Of a stretch of 64,000 bases of DNA, positions 1 to 7,350 are shown in pieces. The DNA is taken from NCBI GenBank assembly GCA_902779305.1, contig CACZBD010000006.1, positions 62,001 to 126,000 on the forward strand. The letters run 5' to 3'. Position 1 is the stretch's first letter; the number at the start of each line of letters is the position of its first letter. The stretch comes from an uncultured Lachnospiraceae bacterium. Lineage in GTDB: Bacteria > Bacillota > Clostridia > Lachnospirales > Lachnospiraceae. The notes below the pieces were generated by a model, which did not search any database, had not been told where the DNA came from, and was given only the letters and a program-made list of their open reading frames with translations. The translations under genes were made by a program, and so were the position numbers.

Positions 1-38
1 TTCGGTCTCCCGACGATGGCAACGATTGGTTTACTCAT
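1..38 (-). CDS. der: GTPase Der (EngA), N-terminal fragment
   Basis: Only the first 12 codons lie in the window. Reading leftwards from the ATG at 36-38 gives MSKPIVAIVGRP, the typical Der start that leads into the first G1/P-loop. Der is a two-GTPase-domain protein needed for 50S ribosome assembly. Its ATG overlaps the stop codon of the upstream DUF512 gene by eight bases (ATGAGTAA), which suggests translational coupling. DUF512 proteins are commonly encoded directly upstream of der in Firmicutes, which supports the call. The rest of the gene lies outside the window. Confidence 0.85.
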   Translation of the reverse strand, partial: MSKPIVAIVGRP

Positions 39-1365
39 ACAGATATACTCCGCCGATCTGGTGCACAAAATCCCATCCGCTTGATTTTACAATATCTGTT
101 TTTACTTGTAAAGTTCTTTCAAGGTCGCTGATCCGCATGTCGTCAAGCAGCAGATCCTCCCCGTTTTTCAGGATATTTTCCGGCAAAAACATGGTGGAAC
201 CCAGGGGTTTTCCCTCCAGCTGTCTGCAGATGTCCTGTCCGGTCAGAAGCCCCGATACCGTGATCTTTTCACCGAAGAAATCATTCCGGATCGCATAGAC
301 ATGGATCGTCAGTTTCGGCAGGTGCTGCATCAGCTTCTCACACAGCAGTTTGATATGATCATAGGCCAGAAAGCCCGTGACCACACTGACTTCTTTCTTG
401 CGAAACGCAAACCGTTTCCGTTTCATCTCCGTAACGGCTTCATCGAATTCATCCAGCAGCAGCCTCAGCATCCCGACGCCGTTTTCAAGCTGCGGATACT
501 GATCATAGGTGTCCCCCGCAGGAAGTTCTTCTCCTGCAAGCAGGTAGAATTCATCCGAAGCATGGATAAAGTGCGTCCCGTATTTTTCATAAAAAAGCTT
601 CTGAAAACCGGCTACGGTCTTGATCACGGCTTTTGCGTCCTCTTTTTCAAACGGTTCGAGCGGATGCAGTCCTTCCCTGTATTTCGTGATCCCGACCGGC
701 ACGATCGAAACGCTTTCGAGATGCGGGATATATTCGCTCAGATCTCTGATGGAACGCTCCAGCTCTTTCCCGTCGTTGATCCCCTTGCAGAGCACGATCT
801 GTCCGTTCATGGAGATCCCCGCATCCACGAAACGCTGCACCTTTTTCAGCGCCTCTCCCGCAAACCGGTTGTGCAGCATTTCGCACCGAAGCTCAGGATT
901 GGTCGTATGAAACGAAATATTGATTGGCGACAGTTTGTAACGGATGATGCGGTCGATGTCATGATCGCTCATGTTGGTCAGCGTCACGTAATTCCCCTGC
1001 AGAAAGGACAGTCTGGAATCGTCATCTTTAAAATACAAAGTTTTGCGCATGCCCGGCGGATTCTGATCGATAAAGCAGAAAATGCATTTGTTCGAACAGG
1101 ACCGGTAGCAGTCCATAAACCCGTTTTCAAAGACAAGGCCTAAGTCCTCGTCTTCCTCTTTTTCCACATGAAAAGATACATCCCTGCCGTCTTCCGCCGT
1201 TCTGATCAGAAGATGGACTGACGTATCTTTCATAAGAAAACGGTAATCGAAGATGTCCTCGATAGTTTCGTGATTCAGTTGTACGAGAAGATCACCGGGC
1301 CTGATCCCCAAAGAAGCCGCAATGGTTCCTTTCTGCACACCGGTGATCCGATGCAGTTTTTCCAT
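31..1365 (-). CDS. DUF512 / PDZ-containing putative radical-SAM protein
   Basis: This 444-residue protein has a PDZ-like domain at about residues 1-70, then a CxxxCxxC motif (C90, C94, C97) typical of a radical-SAM [4Fe-4S] site, followed by the DUF512 region. It matches the family of DUF512 proteins found beside der in Firmicutes; their substrate is unknown. The start lies only five bases after the dUTPase stop, and the gene overlaps der by eight bases, so it belongs to the nrdD-nrdG-dUTPase-DUF512-der run. Family assignment is firm; a biochemical role cannot be given. Confidence 0.88.
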   Translation of the reverse strand: MEKLHRITGVQKGTIAASLGIRPGDLLVQLNHETIEDIFDYRFLMKDTSVHLLIRTAEDGRDVSFHVEKEEDEDLGLVFENGFMDCYRSCSNKCIFCFIDQNPPGMRKTLYFKDDDSRLSFLQGNYVTLTNMSDHDIDRIIRYKLSPINISFHTTNPELRCEMLHNRFAGEALKKVQRFVDAGISMNGQIVLCKGINDGKELERSIRDLSEYIPHLESVSIVPVGITKYREGLHPLEPFEKEDAKAVIKTVAGFQKLFYEKYGTHFIHASDEFYLLAGEELPAGDTYDQYPQLENGVGMLRLLLDEFDEAVTEMKRKRFAFRKKEVSVVTGFLAYDHIKLLCEKLMQHLPKLTIHVYAIRNDFFGEKITVSGLLTGQDICRQLEGKPLGSTMFLPENILKNGEDLLLDDMRISDLERTLQVKTDIVKSSGWDFVHQIGGVYLYE

Positions 1366-1370
1366 GAATC

Positions 1371-1877
1371 CTAATTGGTCGAACCAAATCCTCCGTTGCG
1401 GATGGCGGTTGCTTCATCATCCACGGTGATCCCGTATTCCACGAAGATCCCCTGCATGAACCCGCTGTCTGCCATCAGGTGTACTTCCCTGCCCTCGTTG
1501 GTGTCATTGGTGATCTTGGAAAAAATATGGCCTTCATTGTCGGAATAGAAATAGTCGCTGTCGATGATCCCGACGGTATTGTTGAGCTGCAGCCGGTATT
1601 TAAAGCCGAGTCCGGACCTCGGATAACACTTCAGCACCCAGCCTTCCTTCATCTCGACCCGGATCCCTGTCGGGATCTTGACCGTTTCCCCGGGCTTTAA
1701 CACCATGTCCACCGGACAGAAAAAATCATACCCGGCGGAACCGGCCGTTGCACGCTTAGGCAGACGGATCTGATCGTAGATCCTTGCGATCACCTCATCC
1801 GGCGAATCAAAACAGTCTTTCCAGTCATTATAAAACCGTCCGTAGGACACTTTGTGAAATTTTGCGATCCTTTGCAT
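1371..1877 (-). CDS. dut: dUTP diphosphatase (dUTPase)
   Basis: Trimeric dUTPases hydrolyse dUTP to dUMP and pyrophosphate, keeping uracil out of DNA and supplying dUMP for thymidylate. The 168-residue protein shows the ordered family motifs: AGYDFF (motif 1), YPRSGLGFK (motif 2), GIIDSDY (motif 3), QGIFVEYG (motif 4) and the glycine-rich C-terminal arm RNGGFGSTN (motif 5). An upstream in-frame extension to 2027 exists but overlaps nrdG; the ATG at 1877 is chosen because AGAGGA precedes it at good spacing and the conserved domain starts there. It sits 31 bases after nrdG, so dNTP synthesis and dUTP removal are probably co-expressed. Confidence 0.9.
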   Translation of the reverse strand: MQRIAKFHKVSYGRFYNDWKDCFDSPDEVIARIYDQIRLPKRATAGSAGYDFFCPVDMVLKPGETVKIPTGIRVEMKEGWVLKCYPRSGLGFKYRLQLNNTVGIIDSDYFYSDNEGHIFSKITNDTNEGREVHLMADSGFMQGIFVEYGITVDDEATAIRNGGFGSTN

Positions 1878-1908
1878 TGCTTTTTCCTCTTTCCGAAAAT
1901 GTACGGGA

Positions 1909-2469
1909 TCAGAACCCGCAGCAGGCAGGCTGCAACACTTCCTGCGCCATCCGGGATGAATCATAGTAATCGCCGCAGTGCAGGATGGGCACCGTTTTGT
2001 CATCGGAAGCAAGCGTTTTTTGCACATCGATGACCCGCTGGTTCGAAGATCCCTTCCATTGCAGCTTCACATCCCTTAATCTCTCCACATATTCTCCGTC
2101 AACGACAACATCCGCTTTTGCGATGACGGGCAGATCGCAGATCTCTTCCCATACGCTTCCCGTATAGATCCAGATCGTCTTATCGGGATATTTCTGTCTG
2201 ATCTCCTCGATCAGATCCCTGACGCCCGTCATATTGGCGGCATGAAGCGGATCCCCGCCGCTGAATGTGATCCCGGAGATATAGGACAGTTCCAGCTGCT
2301 CAAAGATCTCCTGTTTTGCAGCTTCATCAAAGAGCAGTCCGCCGTCCGGATCCCAGGTCACCGGATTCTGGCAGCCTTTGCAGTTGTGGGAACAGCCGGA
2401 CAGCCACAGAACGACCCGCAGGCCGTCACCGTTGAGCATGTCGGCCTTCGTGATATTATGATATCTCAT
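1909..2469 (-). CDS. nrdG: anaerobic ribonucleotide reductase activating enzyme
   Basis: NrdG is a radical-SAM enzyme that installs the glycyl radical on NrdD. The 186-residue protein carries the CxxxCxxC cluster motif near its N-terminus (C26, C30, C33, in SGCSHNCKGC) and the downstream FSGGDPL glycine-rich SAM motif. It starts two bases after the nrdD stop codon, the usual nrdD-nrdG pairing. Length is normal for the family (about 150-190 residues). Confidence 0.93.
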   Translation of the reverse strand: MRYHNITKADMLNGDGLRVVLWLSGCSHNCKGCQNPVTWDPDGGLLFDEAAKQEIFEQLELSYISGITFSGGDPLHAANMTGVRDLIEEIRQKYPDKTIWIYTGSVWEEICDLPVIAKADVVVDGEYVERLRDVKLQWKGSSNQRVIDVQKTLASDDKTVPILHCGDYYDSSRMAQEVLQPACCGF

Positions 2470-2471
2470 GA

Positions 2472-4646
2472 CTACATGCTCTTCCTTTCCGCGATCTCGG
2501 CCATTTTGGCCTCGTTCAGTCTGGTGTCACCGTGAACTCTCGAATAGGAAAGGTAGCCGTTCATCCGGTCGATCTTGGTCAGATTTCTGCTTCCGCATTT
2601 CGGGCAGACATCCATTTCCAGTTCCTGATGTCCGCAGTCGTCACAGTAAGCGAGCGACATATTGACGCCCTCATAATATCCGAGATCCATGGCTCTTCTG
2701 ATCAGCGTCTTGATCGCTTCGAGGTTGTAATCGATCGGATATTTGACATACTGGATCTTGCCGCCGTTGCACAGTTCCCAGAATCTGCCTTCCAGATCCT
2801 GTTTCTCGATCGGCGTGATGTCTTCCGTTACATGACAGTGGAAGCTGTTGGACACATATTCCCTGTCGGAAACACCTTCGATGATCCCGTATTTTGCCCT
2901 GAACTGTTTGACCTGCAGCCCGCACAGGCTCTCGGCCGGCGTTCCGTAAATGGCATAAAGGTTGCCGTCCTCTTCCTTAAACTGCGCGATCTTCTGATTG
3001 ATATGCTCCAGGACCTCCAGCGCAAACGCCCCGTCTTCGACAAGGGATTTGCCGTTATAGAGTTCCTGCAGTTCGTTAAATGCGGTGATCCCGAAGGAGG
3101 CCGTCGCATACTTTAACAGCGGTTTGATCTTGTCGGTCAGTTTCAGATGTCCCTGATAGAAACCTCCTTCACAGTAAGCCAGCGGATTCGTGGATGCCCG
3201 CATCTCTCCGAGGTACGCATAGGTCCTCTGATGCAGGCCACGGATCAGTTCCAGATAGTAATCCAACACTTCATAAAAGTCTTTGCTTTCATGTCTGGCC
3301 TTTGCCAGGATCATCGGCAGATGCAGGGATACCGCGCCGATATTGAACCTGCCGACAAATACAGGCACATCATCGTCATCCGCCGGATGCATGCCGCCTC
3401 TCTCATACCACGGGGACAGAAAAGCCCTACAGCCCATCGGGGAGATGATCTTGCCGTAACGCTTGTACATGCTGGCGATGTAGCCTTTGCCTGTCAGGCT
3501 CAGCCAGTCGGGATACATGGATTTTGAAGAACAGAGCACGCCGGCTTCAAAAACATCCTCCAGTTCTTTGCCCGGTCCGTGCAGGTTCTCATCATACAAA
3601 AAGACGATCTTCGGGAACAGGACCGGCTTCTTGCATTCCGGTTTGCCCTGTCCTTTGCGTCTGACATTCAGCAGTTCGATGGTCGCCATCTTCTCAAACC
3701 GGCTCTTTCCGGTCCCCGCCGTAACCGTAATGAACGGATAATCTCCGCGCGAACTTGCGACCGTGTTGAATTTATATTCCCAGCCCTGGAAGCCCTGTTC
3801 AAAATCACGGATCAGATCCTTCTCGGCTTCTTCTTCGGCTCTTTCCGGGCTGATCCCCAGCGACTCGTATTTTTCGACATATTTTTTGTATGATTTTTCC
3901 GCATAGGGTTTTAAGATCGTCTCCACGCTCGGGATCGTAAATCCGCCGTACTGCTGGGAAGCTGCGGACAATACGATATCACCGATCACGTCAAAAGCCG
4001 TATCCAAAGTCTTGGGCTCGTTGTACCAGATGTTGCCCATTTCAAAGCCGCCGGTCAGGACCGACTCGACATCAAACAGACAGCAGTTCATCGTATCGCG
4101 TCTTGCGGACATGTCATGCACATAGATATACCCGTCCCTGCAGGCCTGGATCTCTTCCGTCGTCATGAAGAACTTCTGGTACAGTTCCTTGTTCAGCTGG
4201 TTGAAGATCAGGGAACGCTTCGTGGAGACCAGCGCGGAATCGGTGTTCGAATTCTCCTTGTCGCCGATGTACATGATGGACTGGGACTTCTTGTAAACAT
4301 CATCCAGCATCCGTACAAAATCCTGTTTGTAGTTTCTGTAATCGCGGTAGCTCTTTGCAACGATCGGTTTGATATCCTCGAGAACGGTCTCCACGATATT
4401 GTGCATGATGGGGATCGGCAGCTCATCGACGCCAAGTTCATTGACTTTATCCACAACGCCCTGACAGATCATTTCCTTCTCATGAAGGGTAAATTTCGTC
4501 AGTGCCCTGTATGCGCTCTTTTCCACGGCATCGATGACTTTCTGTACGTTAAAATCTTCCAGCGTACCGTCTTTTTTGATCATCTTCACCGGCTTGTCCG
4601 GCTGAAATCTTACGGTATAATTCTCCGTTGCCATGTTGTTATCCAT
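2472..4646 (-). CDS. nrdD: anaerobic ribonucleoside-triphosphate reductase (class III)
   Basis: The 724-residue enzyme reduces ribonucleoside triphosphates to deoxyribonucleotides without oxygen. Visible features are an N-terminal ATP-cone regulatory domain (from about residue 15), a C-terminal four-cysteine zinc site (CDDC then CPKC) and the glycyl-radical motif RMNGY, with the radical glycine near residue 697. AAGGAG precedes the ATG at 4646. It lies 28 bases after the WYL regulator gene and directly before nrdG. No aerobic class I reductase gene is in the window, consistent with an anaerobe. Confidence 0.95.
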   Translation of the reverse strand: MDNNMATENYTVRFQPDKPVKMIKKDGTLEDFNVQKVIDAVEKSAYRALTKFTLHEKEMICQGVVDKVNELGVDELPIPIMHNIVETVLEDIKPIVAKSYRDYRNYKQDFVRMLDDVYKKSQSIMYIGDKENSNTDSALVSTKRSLIFNQLNKELYQKFFMTTEEIQACRDGYIYVHDMSARRDTMNCCLFDVESVLTGGFEMGNIWYNEPKTLDTAFDVIGDIVLSAASQQYGGFTIPSVETILKPYAEKSYKKYVEKYESLGISPERAEEEAEKDLIRDFEQGFQGWEYKFNTVASSRGDYPFITVTAGTGKSRFEKMATIELLNVRRKGQGKPECKKPVLFPKIVFLYDENLHGPGKELEDVFEAGVLCSSKSMYPDWLSLTGKGYIASMYKRYGKIISPMGCRAFLSPWYERGGMHPADDDDVPVFVGRFNIGAVSLHLPMILAKARHESKDFYEVLDYYLELIRGLHQRTYAYLGEMRASTNPLAYCEGGFYQGHLKLTDKIKPLLKYATASFGITAFNELQELYNGKSLVEDGAFALEVLEHINQKIAQFKEEDGNLYAIYGTPAESLCGLQVKQFRAKYGIIEGVSDREYVSNSFHCHVTEDITPIEKQDLEGRFWELCNGGKIQYVKYPIDYNLEAIKTLIRRAMDLGYYEGVNMSLAYCDDCGHQELEMDVCPKCGSRNLTKIDRMNGYLSYSRVHGDTRLNEAKMAEIAERKSM

Positions 4647-4674
4647 TTGCCATTCTCCTTACAGATGATAGTAT

Positions 4675-5652
4675 TTACAGTTGTTCGAATACAGATCGTA
4701 AATGTGCGCGGTACTGTTCTTTCGTCTCTTCAGGCGATAAGATCTGAAACTGTGCGCCGAGTCCGCACAGCCATCCGAAAAACTGGGGACTCACGGCCAC
4801 CTGGACACGGACGATGCAATGCAGCGGGCCGTCTGAACGGATCGAGATCTCTTTGCCGAAGCGGTCGATCAGAATGCCGATCTTCTCCGCCGGACATCTC
4901 AGTGTCACTTCCGTGATCCTTCCGTCGTACATGCCGAACATGATCGAAGAATAATCCGCAGGATCGATCTCAACGGCCGGCCGGACTGCATCCTGTGCAA
5001 GCACTTCGATGTTTTTCATCTTGTCCACGCGGAAATGCTTGATCATTCCCGCCTCGTCATCCCAGGCCACCAGATAATAATTCTCATCATCCCAGATCAG
5101 GGTCTTCGGACTCATCAGATAAAGCGCGCCGCCCTTCTTCACGATCAGCCTCTTCGTGGTGTTCCATTCCATGTACTGGAACGAGATCATCTTCCCGTTC
5201 TGCAGGGCCGTATGGATCGCATCGATGTTATACAGAACATTCTCATTGATGCTCTTCCGGTTCGATACCGTGATATGCCGGTTTAACTTGGCGGCCTCAT
5301 ATCTGCTCGTCTCCATCGAAAGCTTTCTGATCAGGGCGCGGGATTTACTCTGTGAGATAAATTTCGATGATTCCACGGCATCCACCAGAAGTTTTAATTC
5401 GGCAAGTTCAAACTTCCTTTCGCCGACATAATATCTCGTGTTCTTCTTCCCGCCGCACCGGATCAGATCCAGACCGTAATTCTGCAGTTCTTCCAGGTCA
5501 GAATAGATGCTTTTGCGTTCCGCCTCGATCCCGTAAAGCGACAGGGCATGGATCATGTCATTGACCGACATGGGATGTTCTTCATCCGTCTTGTCCAGCA
5601 GGATGTCATAGAGACGAAGCAGTTTCAGTTTCTGGGTGGATGATTTTGCCAT
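4675..5652 (-). CDS. WYL-domain transcriptional regulator
   Basis: The 325-residue protein has an N-terminal winged helix-turn-helix (about residues 5-65, with LYDILLDKTDEEHPMSVND) and a central WYL domain recognisable by ENYYLVAWDDE, followed by a WCX-type C-terminal region. WYL proteins sense ligands, often nucleic acids or nucleotides, and control DNA-damage, nucleotide or defence genes. It lies 28 bases upstream of nrdD on the same strand, so it may regulate dNTP synthesis; that is inference. No Shine-Dalgarno precedes the ATG and an in-frame TAA lies six bases upstream, so translation probably starts on a leaderless mRNA. Confidence 0.88.
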   Translation of the reverse strand: MAKSSTQKLKLLRLYDILLDKTDEEHPMSVNDMIHALSLYGIEAERKSIYSDLEELQNYGLDLIRCGGKKNTRYYVGERKFELAELKLLVDAVESSKFISQSKSRALIRKLSMETSRYEAAKLNRHITVSNRKSINENVLYNIDAIHTALQNGKMISFQYMEWNTTKRLIVKKGGALYLMSPKTLIWDDENYYLVAWDDEAGMIKHFRVDKMKNIEVLAQDAVRPAVEIDPADYSSIMFGMYDGRITEVTLRCPAEKIGILIDRFGKEISIRSDGPLHCIVRVQVAVSPQFFGWLCGLGAQFQILSPEETKEQYRAHLRSVFEQL

Positions 5653-5658
5653 ACATTA

Positions 5659-5667
5659 AATATAGCA
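5659..5667 (-). promoter_or_regulatory. extended -10 promoter of the WYL gene, apparently leaderless
   Basis: On the minus strand TGCTATATT is an extended -10 element that ends six bases before the ATG of the WYL gene. Transcription would therefore begin at or within a base of the A of the start codon. No ribosome binding site is present and an in-frame TAA sits between the -10 and the ATG, so no longer protein is possible. Confidence 0.6.
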
Positions 5668-5694
5668 TATTTTTGAAATGAAACATACAAGATA

Positions 5695-5723
5695 TTGATA
5701 TTTTTTTCCGCGTTCGCTACACT
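5695..5723 (+). promoter_or_regulatory. candidate promoter of the AP2/HNH-like gene
   Basis: TTGATA (5695-5700), a 17-base spacer and TACACT (5718-5723) form a sigma-70-type promoter. The transcript would start near 5730, just ahead of the AGGAG ribosome binding site for the ATG at 5752. Confidence 0.5.
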
Positions 5724-5751
5724 GTATATGAATATGAGCAGGAGCGATCCC

Positions 5752-6537
5752 ATGAAACTGGCCGGCGTCTATAAAACCGTCAAAAAAAACAAAAAACCAT
5801 CCTATCGGAGTTCCTTTACCTTCCGCAACAAACACATCAGTCTCGGGAGTTTTGACACGGCAAGAGCCGCAAACAAAGCCTACCGGGAGGCCTTGAAGGT
5901 AAGTACTTCCTCTCTTTTGATCAGCGACTATGACAACAGTTTCACACTCCCCTTTGAAAAATTCGTTTCCATCGTCAATTTCAGGGACAATGAAGTCTAT
6001 TTTTCCAATCCGATCTATTTACGGAAACGCTTTTTTGAATACTATTTTTCTAAAAATCTCAGCTATAAATTCGATGCGGAGGACCTGTTCTATTATGCCA
6101 AGCATAAGATCTCAAAGCGCGGCGGACATGTATTTGTCGCAGACTGGGGCACACAGATCAATGTCCTGAACCGGTACGGGATCAGAAGCCATGCGGTCAA
6201 GGACCGGGACTATAAGTTTATCAACGGAGACGAAACGGATTTCAGATACGAAAACATCGAAGTGATCAACCCGTACTACGGCGTGCAGAAAACGGAAAAG
6301 AAAGGAAAAACCGTTTACAAGGCTTCGATCCTGATAAACGGCACGGTCGTCATCGGCTATTATGAAGATGAAAAGATCGCAGCCATCGCCTATAACAAAG
6401 CAGCGGATACCCTGATGGCAAGCGGGCGCGGCAGACAGTACCGTCTCAATTTCATCGAAGCCCTCACGGCAAGAGAATATGCCGATCTCTATTTTCAGAT
6501 CAAGCTTCCCGGCAAAATCAAAAACCCGCCGTCATAA
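5752..6537 (+). CDS. AP2 / degenerate HNH / AP2 domain protein
   Basis: The 261-residue protein begins with an AP2/ERF-like DNA-binding domain (about residues 3-47: GVYK, then SLGSFDTARAANKAYREA). A middle part without recognisable motif follows (48-135), then a segment at 141-173 that resembles the HNH of homing endonucleases (FINGDETDFRYENIEVIN), then a second AP2-like domain (175-235: GVQK, then GYYEDEKIAAIAYNKAAD). In active HNH-AP2 enzymes the usual motif is HHiNGd..DNR; here HH is KF and the N of DNR is F, so cleavage is probably lost. The ATG at 5752 is chosen because GCAGGAG precedes it; a longer reading from 5695 lacks a good site. It stands alone between divergent and convergent neighbours. 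It could be a domesticated homing-endonuclease descendant acting as a DNA-binding protein; function unknown. Confidence 0.65.
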   Translation: MKLAGVYKTVKKNKKPSYRSSFTFRNKHISLGSFDTARAANKAYREALKVSTSSLLISDYDNSFTLPFEKFVSIVNFRDNEVYFSNPIYLRKRFFEYYFSKNLSYKFDAEDLFYYAKHKISKRGGHVFVADWGTQINVLNRYGIRSHAVKDRDYKFINGDETDFRYENIEVINPYYGVQKTEKKGKTVYKASILINGTVVIGYYEDEKIAAIAYNKAADTLMASGRGRQYRLNFIEALTAREYADLYFQIKLPGKIKNPPS

Positions 6538-6557
6538 GACAGCGGGTCATTTTTTTA
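6524..6557. terminator. bidirectional intrinsic terminator
   Basis: ACCCGC (6524-6529) pairs with GCGGGT (6542-6547), followed by a run of T on the plus strand. Read on the minus strand the same stem is followed by TTTTTG. It serves the AP2/HNH-like gene, whose stop codon lies in the loop, and the convergent SleB-like gene. Confidence 0.8.
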
Positions 6558-6569
6558 TTCATCATTTCA

Positions 6570-7217
6570 TTATTTAAAGAACGAATGATTTCCATGCCTG
6601 AAGAGGAATTCATAATCGCCCCAAACCGTTGCGGCGCTCTTCTGGAAATACAGCGCTCCCTGTGAAGCATCCTCGCCGCTCAAGGCTCTGATCACGGCTT
6701 CCCTGGATTCATCGGTCGGCTCGGTAACGTTAAACGCGCCTGTTTCAACCGGATCAAACTGTCCGGGAGAAAGGATCACTTCTTCCACGGTATCCGGGAA
6801 GATATCGGATCTTACCCGGTTCATGACAACGTTGGCGATCAGCATCTGTCCTTCGACATCCTCTGTATTGGCCTCGGTCGTAACAATCTTGCAAAGCATT
6901 TCGTATTCTTCCATGGAAACGGGAATCTCACGCGCATCACCGACGCTCGAAATCTCAAATGCGCCGTCCGCGCTGTCAGTCTTGCTTCCCACGCCCTCGG
7001 ATAATTTGGTGCTTATGTTATACACTTCCGGGTCAGCGGCTTCCTTTTCGGCAGCGCTGACATTCTTGCTCTGTGCAAAGAAATCTTTATGAAAGGGTTC
7101 CAGGTAGAAACTCACGCTTAAGAGGATCGCCCCAACGAGTACGCCGAATACCCATAAGTGAGTATCTTTTGACACGACAGAAAAGAAATCCCGTGTCCGG
7201 CTCCACTTCGATTTCAT
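6570..7217 (-). CDS. SleB-like cell wall hydrolase, membrane anchored
   Basis: The 215-residue protein has one N-terminal membrane segment (about residues 20-38) and a C-terminal Hydrolase_2 domain of the SleB/CwlJ type (from about residue 100: EMLCKIVTTEANTEDVEGQ, then NVVMNRVRS). In spore formers SleB is a cortex lytic enzyme, but similar membrane-bound proteins are also found in vegetative cells. The acidic residue in TTEANTE is the likely catalytic glutamate. Start at 7217 is chosen because GAAAGGAG precedes it; an upstream in-frame ATG at 7262 lacks such a site. Probably acts outside the membrane on peptidoglycan. Confidence 0.8.
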   Translation of the reverse strand: MKSKWSRTRDFFSVVSKDTHLWVFGVLVGAILLSVSFYLEPFHKDFFAQSKNVSAAEKEAADPEVYNISTKLSEGVGSKTDSADGAFEISSVGDAREIPVSMEEYEMLCKIVTTEANTEDVEGQMLIANVVMNRVRSDIFPDTVEEVILSPGQFDPVETGAFNVTEPTDESREAVIRALSGEDASQGALYFQKSAATVWGDYEFLFRHGNHSFFK

Positions 7218-7277
7218 ACAATCTCCTTTCTCTCTGCAAAAACGCCCCCTCCCCATTCGCAAAGATGTGCATTAGAG

Positions 7278-7305
7278 ATTATAACACACCAAAAATAAAA
7301 TTCAA
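7278..7305 (-). promoter_or_regulatory. promoter of the SleB-like gene
   Basis: On the minus strand TTGAAT (7300-7305), a 16-base spacer and an extended -10 TGTTATAAT (-10 at 7278-7283) form a strong promoter, giving a leader of about 55 bases before the ATG at 7217. Confidence 0.75.
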
Positions 7306-7350
7306 TAACTTTTTACAAATTTGATAAAAAAATATTACCAAAGTATTACG

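Noticed and set aside
301-1143. 280-codon plus-strand open frame opposite the DUF512 gene
   Set aside because: It lies fully antisense to a well-conserved protein and has no ribosome site or family features; it is a shadow of codon bias.
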